This document shows, piece by piece, positions 26,015-33,697 of a stretch of 56,059 nt of DNA. The position numbers were made by a program, and so were the translations under genes. A model generated the notes under the pieces. That model worked only from the letters and a program-made list of their open reading frames with translations, made no database searches and was not told the origin of the DNA. The stretch comes from Parvularcula sp039198765 (GTDB lineage Bacteria > Pseudomonadota > Alphaproteobacteria > Caulobacterales > Parvularculaceae). Location: positions 1 to 56,059 of the forward strand of contig JBCCTF010000002.1 of NCBI GenBank assembly GCA_039198765.1. Direction: 5' to 3'. Position 1 is the stretch's first letter, and each line of letters begins with the position of its first letter.

Positions 26015-27022
26015 TCAGGCTTTGCTGCTGCCCAGCCTGTACGATCTTGGCGTCTGACCAGCCCAGCGTTTGAAGGCGCGGGTGAAGCCGCTTTGTTCAG
26101 CAAACCCGGTCAGGAAGGCGACTTCAGCAAGGCTATAATCGGTGTCCTGAAGGAGCGCTTCTGCGAGGGCTCGCCGCGCCAAGTCCACGAGGCCCTGGAA
26201 CGACGTGCCCTTGTCAGAGAGGCGGCGTTGCAGGGTTCGGCCACTCATACCGAGTTGACTGGCGATATCAGTGATCGCCGGAACGCCTTCACTGAGAGAT
26301 TGGGCCACAGCCAGCCGGACCCGCTGTTCGAGGCCGCTATCGTCGACCATCGCGGCGAGCTCTGCGGCCAAGTGCCGGTCGAAGAAGCGCGCAATGGTCT
26401 CATCGCCCAGCTTATTGGGCACGGACAGCGTGTCCTCGGTGACAAGGACAGCATCGCGCTCCGTTTCGAAGTGAACGGGGTAGCCGAAATGCGCGTCGTA
26501 GACTGAGGTATCGCCCCGCGGGGCGTGCTTGAAGAAGATACCCTTCGGAATGAACGGTGCGGTGGCGACCTCCTGGCTGATGGTCACAACCGCCGCCATG
26601 CTGGCCTCATTGGACAGCACCATGCCGAGACTTCCGTCGCCAGCCTTGTCCAGGCTGAAGAACACGCCATCGGCTGTGTGCTCCATAGAGTAAGTCTCAG
26701 CGCTGCCGAGCACATGTCCGTACCGCTCGGACCTCACGAACGAGCCACGAAGATCAGGCGCCGATTTCCAGGCAAGACCAAACGCACCATACTCATCGCT
26801 GCGCATCGCCGCGCCGATCCGCAGGGGGAGCCGCAGGCCGTCCGGGTCCCGTTCAGAAAGCGCCGCAAAAAAGCGATAATAGTCGTCCGAGTTCACCATC
26901 TCAGACGCATCGACAGGCCCCTCAAGGTCGAGCCCCAGGGACGCCACAAGATCATCTGTCTCGACACCCTCACTGGCCTGCCCGACGACCTTGTACACAT
27001 AAAGCGATGTGATTTGCGCCAT
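26015..27022 (-). CDS. AraC family transcriptional regulator
   Basis: A 335-residue regulator. The N-terminal arabinose-binding-like domain of OruR/ToxT-type AraC proteins (about 15-205) senses a ligand, and the C-terminal double HTH (about 235-330) binds DNA. The second half is plain: DIASQLGMSGRTLQRRLSDK, then DYSLAEVAFLTGFAEQSGFT and AFKRWAGQTPRSYR. This subgroup often controls hydroxylation or detoxification genes. It is followed by the NmrA-like and DUF1772 genes, 103 bases on, which are its likely targets. Confidence 0.93.
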   Translation of the reverse strand: MAQITSLYVYKVVGQASEGVETDDLVASLGLDLEGPVDASEMVNSDDYYRFFAALSERDPDGLRLPLRIGAAMRSDEYGAFGLAWKSAPDLRGSFVRSERYGHVLGSAETYSMEHTADGVFFSLDKAGDGSLGMVLSNEASMAAVVTISQEVATAPFIPKGIFFKHAPRGDTSVYDAHFGYPVHFETERDAVLVTEDTLSVPNKLGDETIARFFDRHLAAELAAMVDDSGLEQRVRLAVAQSLSEGVPAITDIASQLGMSGRTLQRRLSDKGTSFQGLVDLARRALAEALLQDTDYSLAEVAFLTGFAEQSGFTRAFKRWAGQTPRSYRLGSSKA

Positions 27023-27097
27023 AGAGAAAGCTTAGGGGACCGATGCTGAGCCAAGAAGCCCAACCGTCAAGCGCCAACCTCCTGCCCAGGACAACCC

Positions 27098-27919
27098 CTA
27101 CCCTGCAAACGGATCGATCACGCTGAAAGTGGTCCGCCCGCTTGGGCGCATCTCGATCAGGCCAAAGCCCGTCTCGCGGAAGGAGCCTTCTTTCGCTGCG
27201 AGCGCCCATTCCATCAGATGATCAGCGGAACCATCGGCGTTGAAATCTGCTGTGGCCAGGTACGCCATGCGGCAGATGTAGCTGTCGCCATCGACGGCCC
27301 AGATCGCCGGCCGCTCGCCCTCTTTCGTCAGCTCGTCACTGGCGTCAAAACGCACTTCGCCGAAGGTCGGGAGCGTGTCTCGGTCGAGACTCTGCATGAC
27401 ATCGCGGTTGAGCGCAGGCGCGACGGGCATCGGGTCAGCGTTTTCGGTGAGCCGAAGCAGACCGCAGGCTCGGTAGAAGCGCGCTTCGCGGCGCATGTCG
27501 GCTGAGGACATGCCGCCCCAACCCTCACGCTTCAGCTCCGCATACATGGCGCAGCTTTCCACCGTCTTCGGCTCAACCCCGGTATCCGTCGGGTGCACGA
27601 GGCGGAGCGGCTGCGAGGGCAAAGCCCGCTCGCTGAGCAGGCCCTGGCCCACCGTCTGAATATCGCTGAGCGCTGCGCAGCCTGTGTCCGTGGCGAGGAG
27701 GCCATCGACGCAAACCTGGGTCTCCAGGCTGACTTCCACCACGTCGGGGTTGGGCGTGCGGATCGTCGCCGGAGGGGTGTCGTTCACCGGTTCGCTGATG
27801 TTGGGCACCGGGTCCTTACCCATGAAGGTCACGCTGACCGCGGCCACCACCGCAGCGCCAGCTGCCACCAATCCTGCCTGTTTTGCGTTCGGCGGGCGCT
27901 TATCCCCGTCATTCCCCAT
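27098..27919 (-). CDS. membrane-anchored protein of unknown function
   Basis: A 273-residue protein not recognised. It has one N-terminal membrane helix (about 14-34, AGLVAAGAAVVAAVSVTFMG), then a Pro/Asn-rich linker and a soluble domain with several Cys (CVDG, GCAAL, ESCAMYAEL, RACGLLRL, ICRMAYLA), consistent with a periplasmic fold with disulfides. The C-terminal half contains DGDSYICRMAYLATADFNAD. Its ATG overlaps the DUF1489 stop (ATGA-type), so it is translated with that gene. A diverged copy of its last 15 codons lies at 22671-22719. Confidence 0.75.
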   Translation of the reverse strand: MGNDGDKRPPNAKQAGLVAAGAAVVAAVSVTFMGKDPVPNISEPVNDTPPATIRTPNPDVVEVSLETQVCVDGLLATDTGCAALSDIQTVGQGLLSERALPSQPLRLVHPTDTGVEPKTVESCAMYAELKREGWGGMSSADMRREARFYRACGLLRLTENADPMPVAPALNRDVMQSLDRDTLPTFGEVRFDASDELTKEGERPAIWAVDGDSYICRMAYLATADFNADGSADHLMEWALAAKEGSFRETGFGLIEMRPSGRTTFSVIDPFAG

Positions 27920-28344
27920 CACAACAGCCCCAAATCTGCCAATTCCGCTCTTATAGCCAGATCATCGGGTCCGCCGCCATGGCTGAGGTCAGCGGGGGCA
28001 TCGTCGGCTTTGAGATAGCGCCATCCCTGGAACGGCCCGCGCGGTGTGGGGTTCACGCGCACAAGCTCAGGATCGAGGATGAGGCAGCATTTTCTGCCGT
28101 CTCCGGTCTGGACCTCTTGGATATCCACGATCGACTGGCGGCATTGGATCTGCCGGGCGATGACCCAGAAGATCGAGCCTCCAGCGAGCAGGTCTTCGGC
28201 CTTTTTCGGGAACATGCGCGTGACGTGGTGGGTGTAGCCCTCCAGCGCCGTGCCTTTGTTCCGGGCGATCACGGTCTTCTGCCAATTGGCGAGATCTTCG
28301 ACCCGCTCGGAGCCGACAGAGAGTTTGATGAGGTGGATCGTCAC
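27919..28344 (-). CDS. DUF1489 family protein
   Basis: A 141-residue protein of the DUF1489 family, which is largely restricted to alphaproteobacteria. The start TIHLIKLSVGSERVEDLANW is the family's signature, as is RMFPKKAEDLLAGGSIFWVI and CLILDPELVRVNPTPRGPFQ. Function is unknown. Two GTG codons are possible starts (28344 and 28356); I take the nearer because the family begins at this point. It lies downstream of the lysozyme gene and overlaps the next gene. Confidence 0.85.
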   Translation of the reverse strand: MTIHLIKLSVGSERVEDLANWQKTVIARNKGTALEGYTHHVTRMFPKKAEDLLAGGSIFWVIARQIQCRQSIVDIQEVQTGDGRKCCLILDPELVRVNPTPRGPFQGWRYLKADDAPADLSHGGGPDDLAIRAELADLGLL

Positions 28345-28375
28345 GCCAGGGTCCACACCCGTTCGCTAAGAAGGC

Positions 28376-29350
28376 TCAGCGTCCGTTGACGCGCGCCACT
28401 TCCCGAGCCCGGGACTTCTTGATCGCATGACGCGAGGCGCGCTTGGCGACGATGTAAAACGTGAAATAGCAAAGGCCGAGCCCAATCGAGAGGATCCAGA
28501 GTGGCAGATCGCCTGCCACCCGACCCAAGAGATGGGTTGTGATTCCAAGATCCGCCGCAAGAGCGGGGGCGTAGGCGTCGAGCATCATTGCCCCGCCCAG
28601 CACCGTGATGGCCAGGGCCAAAACTGACGCAAGCAGCGCACCGACGGTGACGCCGATGTCCTCACGCTCTTCCGCCTTGGCGATGATCATCTTCGACGGA
28701 TCGCCGGTCAGCGCATGGCTGGCCGCATAGAGCGCCTGCATCCGGCCTTCGATCTCTTCAGGCGTCAGCTGTCGCCCGCGGTCGCGGCGGTAGCTGTCAA
28801 AATCCACCAACGGCGCGTTGGTCACTTCTGCGGGAGCGAGCACTTGGCCGTCGCATTCGTCCGCCGGCGCGACCTCAGAGGTGGGGATGACCAGCTCAGC
28901 GTCGGTGGGCATCAGGAACAGCGATTTCTCCGCCGCCCGCCTGCGCACCAGGCCGTCGAGCTTCATCAGCTTCCCATCGACCCGCGCCTTGGTCCAGCGC
29001 TCAAAGGCCTCAGCAGCGCCGAGTTTGTCGCCTTCATTGAGCTTCGCGAGGACCGTGGAGCGTTTGAAATTCGCCGCGCCGATGTTGAAGACGAAGCTTA
29101 CCAAAGCGTCATGTTCGTTCTGGTTCAGCGGAGTGCGCACGGTATCACGGATCAGCTGCTCAATCGGACCCACGTCCTTGGCGAGCATCAGATCCGCGTC
29201 GTGCTGGGTAATCGTGCTGGCAGGGGTGTCCGTGTGGTGGCCGTAGCCCACGATAAAGCTATCGCCGCGGCGCTCGTCACGACGCGGAGTCGCCGAGAAA
29301 CCCTCGTACGCTTTGATCAGATTGAGACCTGTGTCTCCCGTCTGCATCAT
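28376..29350 (-). CDS. GH24 lysozyme domain with C-terminal membrane segments
   Basis: A 324-residue protein. Residues 1-150 are a T4-type (GH24) lysozyme domain: LIKAYEGF with catalytic Glu 16, VGYGHHTD, LNQNEHDALVSFVFNIG and RRRAAEKSLFL. This would cut the glycan backbone of peptidoglycan. The usual Thr before GYGH is Ile-Val here and the Asp is displaced. There is no signal peptide. After a linker, two hydrophobic helices (about 225-250 and 268-295) and a strongly basic tail follow. By the positive-inside rule both ends face the cytoplasm, which is odd for a lysozyme. No other phage gene is nearby, so it is not an obvious prophage remnant. Start at the ATG 29350; a second ATG is at 29347. 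Confidence 0.82.
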   Translation of the reverse strand: MMQTGDTGLNLIKAYEGFSATPRRDERRGDSFIVGYGHHTDTPASTITQHDADLMLAKDVGPIEQLIRDTVRTPLNQNEHDALVSFVFNIGAANFKRSTVLAKLNEGDKLGAAEAFERWTKARVDGKLMKLDGLVRRRAAEKSLFLMPTDAELVIPTSEVAPADECDGQVLAPAEVTNAPLVDFDSYRRDRGRQLTPEEIEGRMQALYAASHALTGDPSKMIIAKAEEREDIGVTVGALLASVLALAITVLGGAMMLDAYAPALAADLGITTHLLGRVAGDLPLWILSIGLGLCYFTFYIVAKRASRHAIKKSRAREVARVNGR

Positions 29351-29390
29351 GCCCCCGCGGCTCGAGCGACCGCCGTTGGATCACCCGTTC

Positions 29391-29429
29391 GTGGTTAACA
29401 TAGCGCATGTGAAGTGATCTGTTAACCAC
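29391..29429. promoter_or_regulatory. inverted repeat between lysozyme and nfeD genes
   Basis: A perfect 10-bp inverted repeat GTGGTTAACA (29391-29400) / TGTTAACCAC (29420-29429), 19 bases apart, in the 130-base divergent region. The half-sites are AT-rich at their inner edge and about three helical turns apart. This looks like a regulator site; the protein is unknown. Confidence 0.45.
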
Positions 29430-29480
29430 TCGTCATCGTCCCTACATCGTGATAGCGAAACCTCTGTCTGGGGAGAGTTT

Positions 29481-30944
29481 ATGCGTTGGTTTTACAGGGC
29501 GCTCTGCGCTTTGCTGGTCGCGGCGGGGGCTTTGGGCTTCACCGGCCAATGGGTTGAGGCACAGGACGCAACGCGCCGTGCCACCGTTTTGCAGCTGAAG
29601 GGCGCTGTGACGCCAACGGTTGCCAATTACCTCGATCGTGAGATCGGCGCAGCGTCTCTGCGCCAGGATGAGGTGGTGATCGTCGAAATCGACACGCCAG
29701 GCGGCCTCGTGACTTCTATGCAGTCGATTGTGCAGTCGATCCTCGCCTCAGACACGCCGGTCGTGACCTACGTCGCGCCGCAAGGTGCCCGCTCGGCCAG
29801 CGCAGGCCTCTATATCATGTATGCGGCGCACATTTCGGCGATGGCACCGGCCACCAATACAGGCTCAGCCACCCCGATTGAGCTGGGCGGGGGCGGAGGC
29901 AGCGAGCCTGTGTTCCCGGAGCCCGCTGCGCCTGAAGAAGGCGATGAGGCGTCAGACGAAGAAACCACCGACGAACCCGCGGAAGAGACCGGTGAGCCCG
30001 TGGACATCTCCAACGAGGCGTCGATGCGCGGGAAGATCATCGAAGACTCGGTTGCCTACATCAAAGGCCTCGCTGAGCTGCGCGGCCGGAACGCCGAGTG
30101 GGCCGAGAAAGCCGTGCGCCCGCCGTCGGCCAGCATTACCTCCACCGAAGCGCTGGAGCTGGGCGTGATTGAGATCATCGCGGAAAACCGCGCAGACCTG
30201 ATCGAACAACTCGACGGCCGCACGGTGAAGGTCGCTTCGGGTGAAAAGACGATCAGCACCGAAGGCATTTCGGTTGTTGAGGTTGAGCCGAGCCGGCTTG
30301 AGCAAATCCTCGGCTTCTTCGCTGATCCAAACGTTGCGGCGATCCTGTTCTCGCTCGGCACGCTGGGTCTGACGGTCGAGCTCTGGAACCCTGGCTCGAT
30401 CTTCCCCGGCGCGTTCGGCGTCGTCTGCCTCCTACTCGCTTTCTACAGCTTCCAGGTGCTGCCGGAGAACGGGCTCTTCCTCGCCATCCTGGGCCTGGGC
30501 GTCCTGTTGTTGATACTCGAGGCTTTCGTGACATCGGCGGGGATAGCCGGGGTGGCTGGCCTCGCCCTCATCGGTGTCGGCCTCTATTATCTGTTCCCTG
30601 AGGAATTCCGCGTGTCGCTGAGCCTGATCATCGGCATCATCGTGATCCTCGGCTCGATCCTCGGTCTCCTCCTTCTTGAGCTCCTCAAGTCCCGCGCCCA
30701 CGGCCCGCTCATTGGCGGAGAAGCCATCAAGGCGCGCACAGGCCGGGTGGAGGAATGGGAAGGCACCGAAGGTTGGGTCATCGTCGATGGCGAGCGTTGG
30801 CGCGCCCGATCGAAAACCCCGTTGCAACCCGGCGAAGCCATCAAAGTCATCGAAGTCGATGGCCTCGTCCTCGTCGTCAAAAAAGCTGCGGCCCGCCAGG
30901 CCGTCCGTGTCCGTCGTAGTCCTCCCCGGAGAAGTGTCCAATGA
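29481..30944 (+). CDS. NfeD-type membrane-bound serine protease
   Basis: A 487-residue protein. A signal peptide (about 1-28) leads to a ClpP-like protease domain with GARSASAG (nucleophile Ser in SASAG) and a catalytic Lys in EDSVAYIKGLAELRGRN. Between them is a long acidic insert (about 135-175). Four or so membrane helices (about 280-400) and a C-terminal OB-fold NfeD domain (about 415-475, TGRVEEWEGTEGWVIVDGER) follow. In archaea the homologue cleaves the C-terminus of its stomatin partner; the function in bacteria is membrane quality control. It overlaps the slipin gene by four bases (ATGA), the usual partnership. Confidence 0.93.
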   Translation: MRWFYRALCALLVAAGALGFTGQWVEAQDATRRATVLQLKGAVTPTVANYLDREIGAASLRQDEVVIVEIDTPGGLVTSMQSIVQSILASDTPVVTYVAPQGARSASAGLYIMYAAHISAMAPATNTGSATPIELGGGGGSEPVFPEPAAPEEGDEASDEETTDEPAEETGEPVDISNEASMRGKIIEDSVAYIKGLAELRGRNAEWAEKAVRPPSASITSTEALELGVIEIIAENRADLIEQLDGRTVKVASGEKTISTEGISVVEVEPSRLEQILGFFADPNVAAILFSLGTLGLTVELWNPGSIFPGAFGVVCLLLAFYSFQVLPENGLFLAILGLGVLLLILEAFVTSAGIAGVAGLALIGVGLYYLFPEEFRVSLSLIIGIIVILGSILGLLLLELLKSRAHGPLIGGEAIKARTGRVEEWEGTEGWVIVDGERWRARSKTPLQPGEAIKVIEVDGLVLVVKKAAARQAVRVRRSPPRRSVQ

Positions 30945-31696
30945 GCATCCTCACCTTTATCGTCCCTCTGATTGGCTTTGCGTTCGTCATTCTGACGGCG
31001 ATCATCAAGGTCCTGAAAGAGTACGAGCGGGGCGTTGTCTTCACCCTCGGTAAAGTCGGCCGCCGCGCCGCTGGCCCTGGCCTCGTGCTGCTGATCCCTG
31101 CCGTGCAGGTCATGCGCAAGGTCGATATGCGGACCCTCGTCGCCGATGTTCCGCCCCAAGACGTTATCTCCCGCGACAACGTCTCGGTGAACGTAAACGC
31201 CGTCATCTACTACCGGGTGATCGATGCGGTGAAAGCGGTCGTTCAGGTCGAGAACTACAAAGAAGCAACCAGCCAGCTAGCGCAGACCACCTTGCGTTCG
31301 GTCCTGGGTAAGCACGACCTCGACGAGATGCTGCAAGAACGCGATCGTCTGAACAAAGACATTCAGGGCATCCTGGACGAGCAGACCGAGGCGTGGGGCA
31401 TCAAGGTCGCCAACGTGGAGATCAAACGCGTTGACGTGGACGGATCGATGATCCGCGCCATCGCTCGCCAGGCCGAAGCTGAGCGTGAGCGTCGTGCGAA
31501 AGTCATCCTCGCTGAGGGTGAACAGCAGGCGGCTGCCAAGCTTGCCGAGGCGGCCCAGGTCCTTGCCCAACAGGACGGCTCCATGCAGCTGCGCTACCTC
31601 AACACCCTGCAAGAGATCGCCAACGACCGCTCGAACACCATCGTGTTCCCATTCGGCAGCGACCAAATGGCAAAACTCTTCACGCCGAAGAACTAA
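30941..31696 (+). CDS. slipin / stomatin-like SPFH protein
   Basis: A 251-residue protein with one N-terminal membrane helix, the SPFH domain (KEYERGVVFTLGKVGRRAAG; PPQDVISRDNVSVNVNAVIY; DLDEMLQERDRLNKDIQGIL) and a coiled coil rich in Ala, Glu and Gln (about 175-220). SPFH proteins form ring-like scaffolds in the inner membrane that organise and control proteases. It is translationally coupled to the upstream NfeD protease, its probable partner. It is followed by a strong palindrome at 31708-31727. Confidence 0.95.
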   Translation: MSILTFIVPLIGFAFVILTAIIKVLKEYERGVVFTLGKVGRRAAGPGLVLLIPAVQVMRKVDMRTLVADVPPQDVISRDNVSVNVNAVIYYRVIDAVKAVVQVENYKEATSQLAQTTLRSVLGKHDLDEMLQERDRLNKDIQGILDEQTEAWGIKVANVEIKRVDVDGSMIRAIARQAEAERERRAKVILAEGEQQAAAKLAEAAQVLAQQDGSMQLRYLNTLQEIANDRSNTIVFPFGSDQMAKLFTPKN

Positions 31697-31707
31697 GCCG
31701 CGCGGAA

Positions 31708-31727
31708 ACCTCTCCCTAGGGAGAGGT
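31708..31727. repeat. perfect 20-bp palindrome
   Basis: ACCTCTCCCTAGGGAGAGGT reads the same on both strands, starting 12 bases after the slipin stop. As RNA it would form a 9-bp stem with almost no loop. It has no T-tract and may be a boundary element or a weak terminator. A second hairpin, TGAGGGT / ACCCTCA, is at 31747-31778. Confidence 0.55.
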
Positions 31728-31790
31728 CGAAATCTCCGATTTCGGTTGAGGGTATCGTGCGCACACTGAACACCCTCACTCGACAGCTAT

Positions 31791-31955
31791 GTCATCCCGG
31801 ACACCGAAGGTGATCCGGGACCCATACGGAGCATTCTTGCAGGGCGACGTGAAACGTCGTCCATCCAGCCAATGCACGAAGACGTCAGCTTCGCTGCCGT
31901 CCGCATCCCCGGCGCAGTTTAGGTCCCGGGTCGCGTTCCGCGCCCGGGATGACAG
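31791..31955 (+). repeat. MITE-like repeat element, copy 1
   Basis: About 165 bases, starting GTCATCCCGGACACC and ending CGCCCGGGATGACAG. The ends are inverted repeats (GTCATCCCGG / CCGGGATGAC) and each end also folds into its own hairpin. About 90% identical to copy 2 (32611-32776), in the same orientation. No coding capacity. The region between the slipin stop and the EF-hand gene holds nothing else recognisable beyond two palindromes. Confidence 0.7.
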
Positions 31956-32047
31956 TGGCGTGCGTTACACTTTGCGACGTGATCTCGTCGTCTCTCGCTG
32001 GCTAAGCTCCACCCGTGCGGGGGCGCATGACGGTGGAGACGCGTCAC

Positions 32048-32602
32048 ATGTTCCGAATTTCTTACGCCGCCAGCGCAGCGGCGCTGGTCCTTGCCCTGAC
32101 AGCTTGCAGCTCGAACGAGCCGCCTCGCGGTGGCGGCGGTCCAGGCGGAGCGCGCGGCGGGGGTGGCCAAATGATGATGCCGCGGGTGGTCGCTCAGCCG
32201 CTGGGCCTCCTCTTTGCCGGAATGGATGCGAACGGTGATGCTGAGACGAGCCGCGCCGAGGTTGAAATCGCTGTCCCGAAGATCTTCGCTTCGACGGACA
32301 CGGACGAAAACGGCCTTCTCCGACCCATCGAGTTTCAGGCCTTCGCCATCAGGTATCTCGGCACCAACGACACCGCGCTCGCGACGCGGTCGTTTGATCG
32401 GAACCTCAATGGCGAAGTCACAGAGTTCGAATTCACCGGCTATCTGATGACGATGTTCGACCGTGCCGATAAGAACCGCGACGGCATTCTTCAGCGTTCG
32501 GAGTTTGTCGAGACCATTGAGCCGCAAGGCATGCGTGGCGGTGGAGGCGGTGGCCCCGGCGGACAAACCCGCGGCGGAAGAGGCGGCGGTGGACGCCGCT
32601 AG
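32048..32602 (+). CDS. EF-hand lipoprotein with Gly/Arg-rich tail
   Basis: A 184-residue lipoprotein: signal peptide with lipobox LTAC (Cys 20), a Gly-rich linker, four EF-hand-like calcium loops (DANGDAETSRAE, DTDENGLLRPIE, DRNLNGEVTEFE, DKNRDGILQRSE), and a Gly/Arg-rich C-terminal tail. It should bind calcium in the periplasm. No partner is nearby. I place the start at the ATG 32048 with GGAG nine bases upstream; an ATG at 32027 and a GTG at 32015 are also in frame but would disrupt the signal peptide start. It lies between two directly repeated MITE-like elements, so it may have been carried as a unit. Confidence 0.85.
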   Translation: MFRISYAASAAALVLALTACSSNEPPRGGGGPGGARGGGGQMMMPRVVAQPLGLLFAGMDANGDAETSRAEVEIAVPKIFASTDTDENGLLRPIEFQAFAIRYLGTNDTALATRSFDRNLNGEVTEFEFTGYLMTMFDRADKNRDGILQRSEFVETIEPQGMRGGGGGGPGGQTRGGRGGGGRR

Positions 32603-32610
32603 CCTCCGCT

Positions 32611-32776
32611 GTCATCCCGGACACCGAAGGTGATCCGGGACCCATACGGAGCATTTTCGCAGGGCGACGTGAAACGTTGACCTTTCGAGCCGCTGCACGA
32701 AGACGTCAGCTTCACTGCCGTCTGCATCCCCAGCACAGTCTGGGTCCCGGGTCGCGTTCCGCGCCCGGGATGACAG
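32611..32776 (+). repeat. MITE-like repeat element, copy 2
   Basis: 166 bases, same direction and about 90% identical to the element at 31791-31955. The terminal inverted repeat is extended by one base on each side to CTGTCATCCCGG / CCGGGATGACAG. It starts eight bases after the EF-hand stop. Confidence 0.7.
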
Positions 32777-32784
32777 GGCGGGGC

Positions 32785-32883
32785 GTCATCCCGGCCCCCG
32801 AGCCGGGATCCATCCAGGATGAAGAGTGTGCCTTCGGCACGCACTTTTTCCCAGATGGGCCCCGGCTCGTAGGCCGGAGTGAC
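32785..32883 (+). repeat. third, shorter palindromic repeat of the same type
   Basis: Begins GTCATCCCGGCC and ends GGCCGGAGTGAC, so the ends are imperfect inverted repeats like those of the two elements before it. The interior differs. It stops two bases before the ubiG stop codon on the other strand and may supply that gene's 3' hairpin. Confidence 0.5.
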
Positions 32884-32885
32884 GG

Positions 32886-33626
32886 TTAGACCGGTTTTTG
32901 GGCGAAGAGCATGTAGTTGACGGAGAGGTCTTTGTCCGCGCGCCAGCTGTCGAGCAGCGGTAGGTACGTCAGGCCTTTTTCATCCGTGAGCTGAAGGCCT
33001 GCTGCTTCCAGGTGCCGTTTTGCTTCGCTCGGCTTCACGAACTTGCGTGGGTCGTGCGTGCCGCGGGGCAGCCAGCGGAGGATGTACTCCGCTGCAAAGA
33101 CCGCTGTTGCAGCAGCCTTCAGTGTACGGTTCAACGTCGCGAGGATCAGCACGCCGCCTGGCTTAACCAATTCAGAAGCCGTCTTCAGGAACAGCTCAAC
33201 ATCGGCCACATGTTCCACAATCTCCAACGTCAGCACCGCATCGAACTGCGGCTCACCGGAAGCCAGCAAATCCTCAGCACTGGTGTTGCGATAGTCGATT
33301 GTGAGGCCCGATTGCTCCGCATGCACCGTAGCGGTCTTGACGTTGCCTGCCGCCGCATCAATGCCAACGACCTCGGCACCGAGCCGTGCCATGGGTTCAG
33401 AGACCAAACCACCGCCGCAGCCGATGTCCAAAAGACGCACACCCTTCAGTGGTTCCCTCGCAAAGCGATCACGCTCAAAGTGCGCGCAGAGCGCATCGCG
33501 GATCAGCCCGAGGCGCACCGGATTGAACTTGTGCAGTGGCTTGAACTTGCCCAGCGGATCCCACCACTCGGCCGCGATCCGTTCGAATTTTTGGACCTCA
33601 TCTGCGTCGATGGTGGTGGCGCTCAT
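32886..33626 (-). CDS. ubiG: ubiquinone biosynthesis O-methyltransferase UbiG
   Basis: A 246-residue SAM-dependent methyltransferase that carries out both O-methylation steps in ubiquinone synthesis. The start TIDADEVQKFERIAAEWWDP and FKPLHKFNPVRLGLI are UbiG hallmarks. The SAM site is LLDIGCGGGLVSEPMARLGA with EVVGID. The ATG at 33626 has GAGGAG nine bases upstream, so I do not use the longer open frame to 33668. It is divergent from the NAD-binding protein gene. Confidence 0.95.
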   Translation of the reverse strand: MSATTIDADEVQKFERIAAEWWDPLGKFKPLHKFNPVRLGLIRDALCAHFERDRFAREPLKGVRLLDIGCGGGLVSEPMARLGAEVVGIDAAAGNVKTATVHAEQSGLTIDYRNTSAEDLLASGEPQFDAVLTLEIVEHVADVELFLKTASELVKPGGVLILATLNRTLKAAATAVFAAEYILRWLPRGTHDPRKFVKPSEAKRHLEAAGLQLTDEKGLTYLPLLDSWRADKDLSVNYMLFAQKPV

Positions 33627-33697
33627 ACCCGGAACTCCTCGGCGTTCATGCAACAGATAAGCCCTCACGCAGTGAGTGCCAATGCGCGTGGTGTCTC

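Noticed and set aside
27075..27094. fourth copy of the bactofilin 3' end
   Set aside because: Only an 11-base match (CCCAGGACAAC) was seen and the order of motifs differs, so it is likely chance.
28376..29350. prophage remnant
   Set aside because: The lysozyme domain is phage-like, but there is no other phage gene, integrase or attachment site nearby.
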